Assembly (NCBI RefSeq): GCF_010537335.1
Contig: NZ_AP019711.1
Coordinates: 2,418,001-2,482,000, forward strand
DNA: 64,000 bases
Reading direction: 5' to 3'
DNA from: Amedibacterium intestinale
Lineage (GTDB): Bacteria > Bacillota_I > Bacilli_A > Erysipelotrichales > Erysipelotrichaceae
This document shows, piece after piece, positions 19,910-28,268 of the stretch (the first letter of the stretch is position 1; the number at the start of each line of letters is the position of its first letter). A program made the translations under genes and the position numbers. The notes under the pieces are model-generated. The model ran no database searches, was not told the origin of the DNA, and saw only the letters and a list, made by a program, of their open reading frames with translations.

Positions 19910-21238
19910 ATGAAAAAGAATGAACATGTGAATGGAATATGCTGCGGTTACACCAAAGATGGTCATGGGGTCGTAAAAATTGATGGATTTCCATTGTTTG
20001 TGAAAGGCATGCTGGAAAATGAAGAAGGTGAACTGGTCATAACTATGGTAAAGAAAAGCTATGGTTATGCTCGTTTATTAAACTTACATAAAACAAGTGC
20101 AGAACGTGTAAAACCTGTTTGTCCACTCGCAAAACAATGCGGAGGATGTCAGCTGCAGCATATGTCATATAAAGAGCAGCTGCGTTATAAAAAACAGAAA
20201 GTACAGGATGTTATCGATCGTATTGCGAAACTGGATTTAAAAGTAGAAGATGTTTTGGGAATGGAACATCAGTTATACTATCGTAACAAAGGACAGATTC
20301 CTGTTGGATTAAAAAATAATATTGTACAGACTGGTTTTTATCGTATCAATTCAAATGAAATTATTGATATGAATACCTGCTTGATTCAAAGTGAACGTAT
20401 CAATACCGTTCTTGCTGTTATGAAAGAGTTATTAGTTAGTTATGAAAATGCATCCGTTTTTCGTCATTTGTTAATTAAAGATGGATTTCATACAGGAGAA
20501 GTAATGGTTGTATGGATTACTCGCAAGAAAAACTTTCCACATAAAGAAGATATGGTAAAAGAACTGGTAGATCGTTTGCCATTTGTTAAAAGTATTGTAT
20601 TGAATTTAAATACAAGAGAAGATAATGTTATTTTAGGTAAGGAAGAAGAAGTGTTATATGGGCAATCCTTTATTACAGATACGATTCATGGTTTAAAATT
20701 CCATATTTCTTCTAAATCCTTTTATCAGGTAAATCCTGTTCAAACAGAAGTACTATATGGAAAAGCTTTAGAATTCTGTGAAATAAAAGGAAATGAAACG
20801 ATATTGGATATGTATTGTGGTGTAGGAACAATCAGTATGTTTTTAGCTCAGAAAGCTAAAAAAGTGATTGGAATTGAAATTGTGGAGCAGGCAATAAAAA
20901 ATGCGAAAGAAAATGCATTAAACAATGGCATTTCTAATATTGAGTTTGTATGCAGCGATGCGGCTTCTTATGCGAAAAAATTAAGTGAAGAAAATATGAA
21001 ACCAGATATTATTGTGGTTGATCCTCCAAGAAAAGGATGTGATCAGATAACACTTGACAGTATTGTGAAAATGTCACCACAAAGAATTGTTTATGTATCT
21101 TGTGATCCAGCTACACTGGCAAGAGATCTTCGTATTTTAGAAGATAGTGGATATCATTGTATAAAGGTACAGCCTGTTGATATGTTCCCATTTAGTCACC
21201 ACATAGAAAATGTAGCACAGCTTATAAAAAACAAATAA
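19910..21238 (+). CDS. rlmD: 23S rRNA (uracil-5-)-methyltransferase RlmD/RumA
   Basis: SAM-dependent enzyme that makes m5U in 23S rRNA. Features in order: a TRAM-like N-terminus, the iron-sulfur ligand set CPLAKQCGGC with a fourth Cys in MNTCLIQ, the SAM site LDMYCGVGTISMFLA, DPPRKGCD, and the catalytic Cys in VYVSCDPATLARDL. The end is MFPFSHHIENVAQLIKNK. The 3' end and its terminator are partly duplicated 1.5 kb downstream. The 3' end of this gene is a known integration site for mobile elements in Firmicutes. Confidence 0.94.
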   Translation: MKKNEHVNGICCGYTKDGHGVVKIDGFPLFVKGMLENEEGELVITMVKKSYGYARLLNLHKTSAERVKPVCPLAKQCGGCQLQHMSYKEQLRYKKQKVQDVIDRIAKLDLKVEDVLGMEHQLYYRNKGQIPVGLKNNIVQTGFYRINSNEIIDMNTCLIQSERINTVLAVMKELLVSYENASVFRHLLIKDGFHTGEVMVVWITRKKNFPHKEDMVKELVDRLPFVKSIVLNLNTREDNVILGKEEEVLYGQSFITDTIHGLKFHISSKSFYQVNPVQTEVLYGKALEFCEIKGNETILDMYCGVGTISMFLAQKAKKVIGIEIVEQAIKNAKENALNNGISNIEFVCSDAASYAKKLSEENMKPDIIVVDPPRKGCDQITLDSIVKMSPQRIVYVSCDPATLARDLRILEDSGYHCIKVQPVDMFPFSHHIENVAQLIKNK

Positions 21239-21378
21239 CCTGATAAATAAAGCGCTTTAGACACTTTTCCATAGTCTAATTTTAAACTCTAGAAAATGAG
21301 ATAACTGATAATTTTGCCTGATTTTAGAAATAAGTCAGGCTTTTTTATGAAATCAGCAGTAATAAGTGTTCGTGAAAA
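21200..21378 (+). repeat. Direct repeat 1: rlmD 3' end plus downstream region
   Basis: The last 39 bp of rlmD, its terminator and about 35 further bases to GTGTTCGTGAAAA recur with roughly three-quarters identity at 22682-22873. Together they bracket the RhuM-like gene. The remainder of the 310-bp gap before that gene (21379-21548) is AT-rich with no further structure that I can see. Confidence 0.75.
21316..21346 (+). terminator. Rho-independent terminator of rlmD
   Basis: GCCTGA...TCAGGC stem followed by T6. Confidence 0.8.
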
Positions 21379-21548
21379 TTAATGAAAGATATCTTTAATA
21401 TTAAGAGAATAGTTATCATTTAATCTGTATAGAAAAGTAATGTGATCTTTAGTATACTGAACACAGTAAAAAAGTTTTGTTTTAGTAGAGACATAATTGA
21501 ATTGTTTTAAAGAATATGATTGTTTTGCTAGATACGGAGGTGTTCGAT

Positions 21549-22595
21549 TTGGGAAAAAAGGAAAGCCAAGTAAAAATACGTTCTAGTGCAGCTGAATATT
21601 TGACTTATGTTGCATCTGTCGGGAATCAGAAAGACAGTCTTGAAATGCGTTATGAAGATGAAAATATCTGGTTGACACAAAAGATGATGTCCACATTGTA
21701 CGACGTTGGTTTACCGACGATTAATGAACATATTAAAAAAATTTTTGCAGACAGCGAATTAGAAGAGGCTGGAACTATTCGGAATTTCCGAATAGTTCAA
21801 ACGGAAGGTTCTCGTCAAGTGACTCGTGATACAAAGCATTATAATCTTCAAATGATTATTGCTGTTGGGTTCAAAGTAAACAATGAGCGAGCTGTACAGT
21901 TCCGCAAATGGGCCAATGGTATTGTGAAGGACTACACCATCAAGGGATGGGTCATGGATGATGAACGCCTGAAAAACGGTGGCTCGGTGCTCACAACAGA
22001 ATATTTTGACCGTTTGCTTGAGCAGATACGTGAAATTCGTTTGTCCGAACGTAGGTTTTATCAGAAAATAACAGATATATATGCTACAGCACTTGATTAT
22101 GATCGTACAGCAAAAACAACAAAAGATTTTTTTGCTAAAGTGCAAAATAAGATGCACTATGCAGTTCATGGACATACAGCAGCGGAGCTGATTTATGAAC
22201 GTGCGGATGCAGACAAGCCACATATGGGCTTAACGACATGGGCATCTGCACCGGAAGGTAAAATTGTAAAAAGTGATGTCAGTATTGAAAAAAATTATTT
22301 GAGTGAAAAGGAAATGCGTTCTTTAGAGCGTATTGTATCTGCATATCTTGATTTAGCCGAAGACCGTGCGGAAAGACACATTCCTATGACAATGGAAGAT
22401 TGGTCCAAACGATTAGATTTATTTTTGATGGCTGATGATAGAGAAGTTCTTCAAAACGCAGGAAAAATCACGACAGAAATTGCAAAGGAAAAAGCGGAAT
22501 CAGAATTTGAAAAATATCGAATTGTGCAGGATAGATTGTTTATGTCTGATTTTGATAAATATCTGTTAGAATTAGAGAAAAAGCCAAAGAAATAA
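21549..22595 (+). CDS. RhuM-family protein
   Basis: Matches the RhuM (virulence protein) family: WLTQKMMSTLYDVGLPTINEHIKKIF, RQVTRDTKHYNLQMIIAVGFKVN, FRKWANGIVKDYTIKGWVMDDERLK. The molecular function of this family is not established; members are common in mobile islands. The start is TTG at 21549, with GGAGGT 7 bp upstream; an ATG at 21516 has no ribosome site. The N-terminal winged-helix-like region suggests DNA binding, and the C-terminal half is helical and charged. It stands alone between two copies of the rlmD 3' end, consistent with cargo of an integrated element. Confidence 0.82.
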   Translation: MGKKESQVKIRSSAAEYLTYVASVGNQKDSLEMRYEDENIWLTQKMMSTLYDVGLPTINEHIKKIFADSELEEAGTIRNFRIVQTEGSRQVTRDTKHYNLQMIIAVGFKVNNERAVQFRKWANGIVKDYTIKGWVMDDERLKNGGSVLTTEYFDRLLEQIREIRLSERRFYQKITDIYATALDYDRTAKTTKDFFAKVQNKMHYAVHGHTAAELIYERADADKPHMGLTTWASAPEGKIVKSDVSIEKNYLSEKEMRSLERIVSAYLDLAEDRAERHIPMTMEDWSKRLDLFLMADDREVLQNAGKITTEIAKEKAESEFEKYRIVQDRLFMSDFDKYLLELEKKPKK

Positions 22596-22639
22596 ATACT
22601 TTGTATATCTGGATTTTTAAAAATGCAGATTTCAACAAG

Positions 22640-22720
22640 GGATTATCATGCAAAATCAATATCTCTTTTGCGCATTCGAGTCACATAGAAAATGTAGTAT
22701 AGCTTGTAAAAAACAATTAA
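22640..22720 (+). pseudogene. Remnant of a second rlmD 3' end
   Basis: Conceptual translation gives FAHSSHIENVV, a stop, then LVKNN and a stop, matching the C-terminus of RlmD (FSHHIENVAQLIKNK). No upstream part of the gene is present. The divergence from the intact gene next door suggests a foreign copy brought in by an integrating element, as commonly seen at attachment sites, not a recent duplication. Confidence 0.65.
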
Positions 22721-22873
22721 CCTGATAAATAAAGCGTTTTAGACAATTTTCCATAGTCTGATTTTGAACTCCAGAAAAATGGGATACAACTGGTAATAAT
22801 TGATTATTTTACCTGATTTTCACGAAGTCAGGCTTTTTTTGATGGAAAACAAAGAAAAAGGTGTTCGTGAAAA
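22682..22873 (+). repeat. Direct repeat 2: counterpart of 21200-21378
   Basis: Shares CACATAGAAAATGTAG, CCTGATAAATAAAGCG, CCATAGTCT, a TCAGGC terminator and GTGTTCGTGAAAA in the same order with repeat 1. Contains its own terminator (CCTGA...TCAGG then T7, 22812-22840). Likely the far attachment site (attR-like) of an old insertion. Confidence 0.75.
22812..22840 (+). terminator. Terminator in the second rlmD 3' end copy
   Basis: CCTGA/TCAGG stem followed by C and seven T. It is the counterpart of the rlmD terminator at 21316-21346 and would stop RhuM transcripts. Confidence 0.7.
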
Positions 22874-22894
22874 GGTATGTTAGAGGATGTAGAA

Positions 22895-23095
22895 ATGAAA
22901 TTAGCAGGGATGAAAAACTCTTTACAGGTATTCATTACCCGTACATACGGATCAGACCAGAACGTCTTTACACCTAGACAACTTGAAGGAGTTCTAAGAG
23001 GATATCTTGTTTATACAGAGATCATAATCAAGACATTAAGAAATTGTGATGAATTTCATAATGAAAAATACTTTTATGATATAAAAATTAGATAA
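22895..23095 (+). CDS. Small hypothetical protein
   Basis: Open frame of 66 residues (starts MKLAGMKNSLQVF, ends YDIKIR) that I do not recognise. GAGGATG lies 8 bp before the ATG at 22895; an ATG at 22877 is also in frame. It follows directly after the attachment-site-like repeat and could be a fragment of element cargo. Composition is plausible for a protein but nothing more supports it. Confidence 0.35.
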   Translation: MKLAGMKNSLQVFITRTYGSDQNVFTPRQLEGVLRGYLVYTEIIIKTLRNCDEFHNEKYFYDIKIR

Positions 23096-23134
23096 ATATT
23101 CTAATATGATTACAATGTTAATATAGCTGTATAG

Positions 23135-23140
23135 TATAAT
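23135..23140 (+). promoter_or_regulatory. -10 box of a plus-strand leader RNA
   Basis: Perfect TATAAT with a poor -35. It would start an RNA running into GTATCACTGCC (about 23190), which is nearly complementary to GGTGGTGATAC (23292-23302), and through the hairpin GAAGTAG/CTACTTC (23271-23289). Confidence 0.4.
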
Positions 23141-23304
23141 TACAAATGGGAGATATTTATCCTTGGAAAATACTAACCTGATGTATCACTGCCAGCCCTT
23201 TGCGAATGAATATAGATATAAATGTTATCATTACTATGGTAATGCTCTATATGATAGTTAAGGAGTTAAAGAAGTAGTCTAACTACTTCTAGGTGGTGAT
23301 ACGT

Positions 23305-23360
23305 AAAAAAACAGGAGCTACCAACTCCTGCTTTTCTTTGGCTGTTACCAACCCTTTGCA
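23305..23360 (-). ncRNA. Candidate short antisense RNA (type I antitoxin-like)
   Basis: On the minus strand a perfect TATAAT (23371-23366) is followed about 40 bp later by a compact terminator: CAGGAG-TTGGTAG-CTCCTG (23330-23312) and seven T (23311-23305). The predicted RNA is about 55 nt and opposes the plus-strand leader with its ribosome-site-like GGTGG. The organisation is that of type I toxin-antitoxin loci, but no hydrophobic toxin ORF remains. The only frame, from a GTG at 23296, encodes 28 residues with no clear membrane helix. The rest of the 400-bp gap between 23095 and 23496 holds no other feature I can support. Confidence 0.45.
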
Positions 23361-23495
23361 TGTATATTATAGCACACTTTAAATGATATGATACATTTTC
23401 TGGTTATAAATTTATAAGAAGACATTAAAATATGAGAAATCTTTCGGTTGATTATAGCAATTTGGCATAAATGGTATATATTATAAGTTAAAAAA

Positions 23496-23864
23496 ATGGT
23501 TTTCAGAGTGGGAGAATTATGGCTTTCTACTCCCAATTTTATACATTCAACACATGTTGAGACAATCGCTTTACTTTCCAAACTTAAGACAAAACAACAT
23601 ATCAAAATTGAATTACATGCAGAAGAAATAGAATTGACATCTTCAGAATGTAAATCCACTTACAGTAATATTAAACAATATGTTTTTGATAAATATGGAT
23701 TTAAGGTATCAAGTCTATATATAGCACAAGTAAAAGAAAAGTGTGGAATTAAAGAAAGAGAAAATTATAATAAACCGAAAAATGTGGATTTAAATCAGCC
23801 AATTTGTCCAGTAGAGAAAGAAGAAGCAATAAAAGATGCGTTTAGGCATTTTCAAATGATTTAA
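23496..23864 (+). pseudogene. C-terminal fragment of an integrative-element RlmD variant
   Basis: Begins in unrelated sequence. From about 23534 it reads HSTHVETIALLSKLKTK, which is the RlmD/RumA C-terminus (xHVETIALL). It continues into an extra domain (YGFKVSSLYIAQVKEKCGIKERENYNKP, ending KEEAIKDAFRHFQMI). From memory, the same extension occurs on RumA-type methyltransferases and other proteins carried by integrative elements of gut Firmicutes. The catalytic and SAM-binding parts are absent, so this piece cannot methylate RNA by itself. It could still be translated as a small domain. Confidence 0.7.
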
Positions 23865-24086
23865 TATTTGACTACTAAAGTTAACTTTTCGAAACTAGTA
23901 TTTGAAAATGTTTAAGTTTAGGATTCTATTAATAATTAAATATTGAATAGAGTAAGTCTATTTTAGTGATAGGTAAGCAATAGTATATAAATACAAGTTA
24001 TCAGAAGATGAAATTGATTTTTCGAAGAAAAGATTAGGCCGATGGAATACTGTTAAAGTTCAAAAATTAGTGAAAGGATGGTTAAA

Positions 24087-25669
24087 ATGCAATTATCTAA
24101 AATAATAAAATAAAGATTAAAAACTATAGATTACTTATTGATGCAGAATTGGATGTTGATGCAAAAACAACTCTAATCGTTGGTCGTAATAATACCGCAA
24201 AGACTTCTTGTAATAGTTGCATCAATACTGTGTTAGAAGGAAAAGCCTTTTCCTATAATGATTATCCTTTGCCAAAACGAGAGAATCTCCATAACCTGTT
24301 TTTGCAGTTTATGGAGAAAAAATTGAGCTATGAGGATCTTTATAAAGATGTTGAAACGATTTCGATAGAATTCGTAGTTGATTATTCATTGGATGCTAAA
24401 TTTCGACGTGTCTTTTCTGATAGCTTTCCACTAATCTTGATTGATGAATATCAAGACTCGTATAAACCAATTGTCGACCGATTTATAAATTTCTTCATCG
24501 CTAAAGGAGTGGGACCACAATTTGGCTTTTTTGGAGATGCGTGGCAAACTATTTATCAAACTAATAATGCTTGTGGCGCGATTGAACACAGCAATCTTGA
24601 GAAAATCAAAAAAGGTTCAAACTTTAGATCTGCTCCCAGAATTGTGAAACTTTTAAATGACATCCGTCCAGATTTGCCGCAACAGTCTGCAATAGATAAT
24701 TTTGAGGGTGAAGTTGTTGTTGTTACTTGTGATGATTATCCTGGGGTTCGTAGGTCGGATCGTACATTCAAAGATGATCTTCCGCCAGAAGAACTAAAAT
24801 CCAGACTGTATCAATTGTCAGAGTGTATCAAGAAAAATGTGCCGAAAGAGGAAAATATCAAGATTTTGATGATAACACATAAAGTTCTTGCTACCCAGCA
24901 AGGATATGAGCGCCTATTAGCTATTATTGATGATGGACTTCGAGATAAACAAGACCCATTTTTACTATTCTTCATGAATACCGTTGAACCGATATATGAA
25001 GCGTTAAGTACATTGAATATGCAGCTTCTGTTTGATACACTAGGAATTAGACGCTATCCTATCACAAAAAAATCTGAGAAAACAAAATGGAAAGAGTTTG
25101 AATTACAGCTCAAGAAAGCTCGTGATGGGAAAGCTATTGATGTTATCAATACTATTGTAGAGTCAAAGTTAGTTCCTATTCCGTCATTGGTTGATGGATA
25201 CTACCATCTATATTTCGATGCCCCTGACACTATCTACGGATTGAATGCAACAATCCGTGAAGTTTTAGATTTGGATTACAGTCAATTTAGGGCTGCAATT
25301 GAATTTTTATACCCTGAAGCAGAGTTTTCGACAGAACATGGTGTTAAAGGCGAAGAATACGATAATGTTGTCTTTGTTATTAGTAAAGGATGGAACCAAT
25401 ACCAATTTGAGACTTATGCACCTATGATAACGGGGAAAGTTCCAATACCAGTAGGTAAAGAGGCGTCATATGAACGAAATAGAAATTTGTTTTACGTATG
25501 TTGTTCGAGACCGAAGAAAAGACTTTTTTTATTTGTTTCAATACCGCTTAATTCTGCTTTTAGAAACTTTCTTACCGATATTGTAGGAGCAGAAAATATT
25601 TATACATTTAATGAATATATGGATAATAAATCCGTTTTATACAATGTCGGTTTGAATGTCGGTATATAA
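24087..25669 (+). pseudogene. Deletion fusion of a Gabija-like pair (GajA N-terminus joined to GajB C-terminus)
   Basis: The first part is the start of an OLD/GajA-type ATPase: KIKNYRLLIDAELDVD, then the Walker A region IVGRNNTAKTS, in which the key Gly is Ala. Near residue 82 (about 24392-24403) the frame passes directly into the middle of a UvrD-like helicase: LILIDEYQDSYKPI (motif II), GFFGDAWQTIYQ (III), GSNFRSAPRIVKLL (IV), STEHGVKGEEYDNVVFVI (V), YVCCSRPKKRLFLF (VI). The rest of the ATPase, its TOPRIM nuclease and the helicase Walker A are missing. The likely original ATG (24087) is also out of frame because of a small indel near 24100-24110; a TTG at 24149 opens the frame. Enzymatically dead by inference. 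Confidence 0.75.
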
Positions 25670-25683
25670 TTGACTTTTGTCGG
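25646..25683 (+). repeat. GTCGG repeats before the AlbA_2 gene
   Basis: Three GTCGG copies at 25646, 25658 and 25679, spaced about one and two helical turns, lie just before the next gene. They also encode the NVGLNVGI tail of the preceding fused ORF. The same 12-bp unit recurs in the downstream gene at 26831-26860. Confidence 0.5.
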
Positions 25684-25718
25684 TATAATATGTATGATAC
25701 AACTTGAGGTGAAGTGAA

Positions 25719-27059
25719 ATGCCAAAATATATTGAATCAGAAACTTTAGAACTAAAAGAAAAATATACTGATATCATCTGCAAGGAAATAGTTTCATTCT
25801 TAAATGCTTCCGGTGGAACAATTGTCATCGGTGTTAAAGATGATGGAACTATAGTTGGTGTTGATAAGATTGATGAAACTTTCAAGAAAATATCCGATAT
25901 CATCACAACACAAATTGAACCAAATCCACAAGACGAAGTAAGTTCGGAACTTCGTTTTGAAGATGGAAAGACATTGATCGTTGTTAATGTTTCAAAAGGA
26001 ATTAAGCACATCTATTGTCAAAAGAAATATGGCTTTTCTTCTGTTGGTTGTACAATCAGAGTCGGAACAACTTGTCGAGAAATGACACTGGAACAAATTC
26101 GCATTCGATATGAAAATAAATTTGTCGATTCAGAGTATATGCTTAAGAAACGAGCAACTATGTCCGACTTGTCATTTAAAGAATTGAAAATTTATTACAG
26201 CGAAAAAGGTTATCATTTAGATGACAGTAACTTTGAAGCTAACTTGAATTTAAAAAATCAAAATGGTGAATATAATCTTTTGGCGGAATTATTGGCAGAT
26301 AAAAACAACATTCCTTTGATATTTGTGAAGTTTAAAGGAAATGATAAGGCTGCAATTTCTGAAAGAAGCGATTATGGATATAGATGTATTATCACTTCTT
26401 ATGAAAAGATAAAGAACAGACTTCAAGCAGAAAACATTTGTGTCTCTGATACAACGGTGAGACCAAGACAAGATACCTATTTATTTGATTATGACTGTGT
26501 GAATGAAGCAATTTTGAACGCATTAGTTCATAATGATTGGACAATTACAGAGCCACAAATTTCTATGTTTGACAATCGCTTAGAAATTTTATCTCATGGT
26601 GGTTTACCAAGCGGAATGACAAAGAAGCAATTCTTTGATGGAATCAGTAAACCAAGGAATGCTACACTCATGCGAATTTTCTTAAATATGGGTCTTACAG
26701 AACACACTGGGCATGGAATTCCAACCATCGTGAAAAAATATGGAGAAGAAGTTTTTGAGATTGAAAACAACTACATTCGTTGTACAATTCCGTTTGATGA
26801 TGTCGTTTTGGACAAAATCAAAAGTGAAAATGTCGGTAATAATGTCGGCAATAATGTCGGCAATATTTCGTTGAACAAAACGGAGAAGAAGGTCATTTCT
26901 TTATTGATTGAAGATTCAGAGTATACGGCAGATGAATTAGCTTCAAAGATTGGTGTAACAAAAAGAACGATAGAACGAGCATTTATATCATTGCAAAAGA
27001 AAAAAGTCATTGAAAGAATTGGCTCAAACCGAAAAGGAAATTGGATTGTAATAAAATAA
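25719..27059 (+). CDS. AlbA_2 (Schlafen-like) domain protein with ATPase-like and winged-helix domains
   Basis: Domain order: an N-terminal AlbA_2/divergent AAA-4 domain (ESETLELKEKY..IVSFLNASGGTIVIGVKDDG, residues 5-125), a linker, a GHKL-like C-terminal module (VNEAILNALVHNDW, SHGGLPSGMTKKQFFDG, GLTEHTGHGIP, residues 250-345), an NVGNNVGNNVGN repeat, and a winged helix (KVISLLIEDSEYTADELASKIGVTKRT). Such proteins are usually annotated as putative transcriptional regulators or RNA/DNA-binding proteins, and some are found in defence regions. Its own target is unknown. GAGGTGAAG precedes the ATG. It looks intact, unlike its upstream neighbour. Confidence 0.85.
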   Translation: MPKYIESETLELKEKYTDIICKEIVSFLNASGGTIVIGVKDDGTIVGVDKIDETFKKISDIITTQIEPNPQDEVSSELRFEDGKTLIVVNVSKGIKHIYCQKKYGFSSVGCTIRVGTTCREMTLEQIRIRYENKFVDSEYMLKKRATMSDLSFKELKIYYSEKGYHLDDSNFEANLNLKNQNGEYNLLAELLADKNNIPLIFVKFKGNDKAAISERSDYGYRCIITSYEKIKNRLQAENICVSDTTVRPRQDTYLFDYDCVNEAILNALVHNDWTITEPQISMFDNRLEILSHGGLPSGMTKKQFFDGISKPRNATLMRIFLNMGLTEHTGHGIPTIVKKYGEEVFEIENNYIRCTIPFDDVVLDKIKSENVGNNVGNNVGNISLNKTEKKVISLLIEDSEYTADELASKIGVTKRTIERAFISLQKKKVIERIGSNRKGNWIVIK

Positions 27060-27192
27060 TATTGTAAAATAAGCAGAATCCTTACATACATGTAATGTTG
27101 ATCTTTATATGTAGGAAGTTTAGATAAAAATTCGAAAGTTACATCTATTGTTCTGTGCAAAGAAGATAAAAAATCAAATCTATATTATAGAG

Positions 27193-27225
27193 ATGTAAGT
27201 TATTGATGATGACTTGCATTTTTTT
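27193..27225 (+). terminator. Rho-independent terminator after the AlbA_2 gene
   Basis: ATGTAAGT pairs with ACTTGCAT (one wobble), followed by T7. The rest of the 317-bp gap (27060-27376) is AT-rich. A TATAAT at 27348-27353 without a recognisable -35 may start the ABC operon. Confidence 0.75.
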
Positions 27226-27376
27226 ATATGCTTCGATTGGATTGAAAAGAATTAAATTAAGAAATTCAGTTAGTAGAGATACTAATAAAGGGGAATAATC
27301 AAGATGCATAATTCCATAAGTTAAACTATAATTCTTATTAAAAATATTATAATATATAACAAAGGAGTGATGGAAA

Positions 27377-28267
27377 GTGGAGAAAGTTTTGGAAATAAAA
27401 GGGTTAAATAAATATTTTAAAAACCATCATGTTCTTAAAGATATTAATTTAACGATTTATGAAAAAGAAATTATTGGTTTTATAGGTCCTAATGGTGCGG
27501 GAAAAAGTACAACGATGCGCTGTATAAACAACCTTATTTTTCCTTCTTCTGGATCAATAAAAATATGTGGTTATGATTTAATGAAAGACAGAGATAAGGC
27601 GTTGCAGTGCCAGTCATCTTTAATTGAAAATCCTGGGTTGTATTTAGAGATGACAGGGTATGATAATCTAAAGATTTTTGGAGCCTTGCGAAAAGTTTCT
27701 AAACAAAGGATTAAGGAGATTGCAGAATTTACAAATCTGAAAGATGCTTTATATAGAAGGGTAGAACATTATTCTTTAGGTATGAAGCAGCGTCTAGCTT
27801 TAGGGATTGTGTTACTTAATAAACCGAAACTTATTATTTTGGATGAACCGACGAATGGATTAGATCCAAAAGGAGTGATGGAACTTAGAGAAACAATTCT
27901 AAACTTAGTAGAAAAAGAAAATGTATCCATCCTTTTTTCATCACATATCTTAGGAGAAATTGAAAAAATCGCAACAAGAATCGTATGTATACGCAATGGG
28001 GAAATAATTCCTATGCAAAATGATTTGTATAAGAATGAGCGGTATCAGCTAAGGACAAATAACAATCATAAAGCAAAACAAATCATAAGTGAAACAGGTG
28101 CTGCTGTACAAGAAAAAGAAATGAATGTACTTTCCGTATTGTTATCACAGGAACAACCATTAAAACAAGTTATAAAAAAACTAGTAGAAGCGGATGTTGA
28201 AATAGAAGATATTGAAAAAGAAGTCGTTAGCATTGAAAGTATTTATTCTTCTATATATGGTGGTTAA
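27377..28267 (+). CDS. ABC transporter ATP-binding protein (BcrA/LanF-like)
   Basis: Energy-coupling subunit of an ABC-2 type exporter. Walker A GPNGAGKST, a YSLGMKQRLALGI signature and Walker B LIILDEPTNGLDP are all present, as is the switch His (LFSSHILGEIEK). At 296 residues with a C-terminal extension it resembles the ATPases of bacitracin/lantibiotic immunity exporters. The substrate cannot be read from sequence. GTG start, with AAAGGAG 9 bp upstream. The next gene starts 1 bp after the stop codon. Confidence 0.88.
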   Translation: MEKVLEIKGLNKYFKNHHVLKDINLTIYEKEIIGFIGPNGAGKSTTMRCINNLIFPSSGSIKICGYDLMKDRDKALQCQSSLIENPGLYLEMTGYDNLKIFGALRKVSKQRIKEIAEFTNLKDALYRRVEHYSLGMKQRLALGIVLLNKPKLIILDEPTNGLDPKGVMELRETILNLVEKENVSILFSSHILGEIEKIATRIVCIRNGEIIPMQNDLYKNERYQLRTNNNHKAKQIISETGAAVQEKEMNVLSVLLSQEQPLKQVIKKLVEADVEIEDIEKEVVSIESIYSSIYGG

Positions 28268-28268
28268 G

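Noticed and set aside
25671-25690. TTGACT and TATAAT before the AlbA_2 gene read as a promoter
   Set aside because: Only 8 bp separate the two boxes, far from the 16-18 bp needed; the TATAAT may work with another -35 but these two do not pair.
26831-26860. 12-bp units in the AlbA_2 gene as a CRISPR array
   Set aside because: Units are in frame, encode an NVGN linker and have no spacers. No CRISPR array was seen anywhere in the window.
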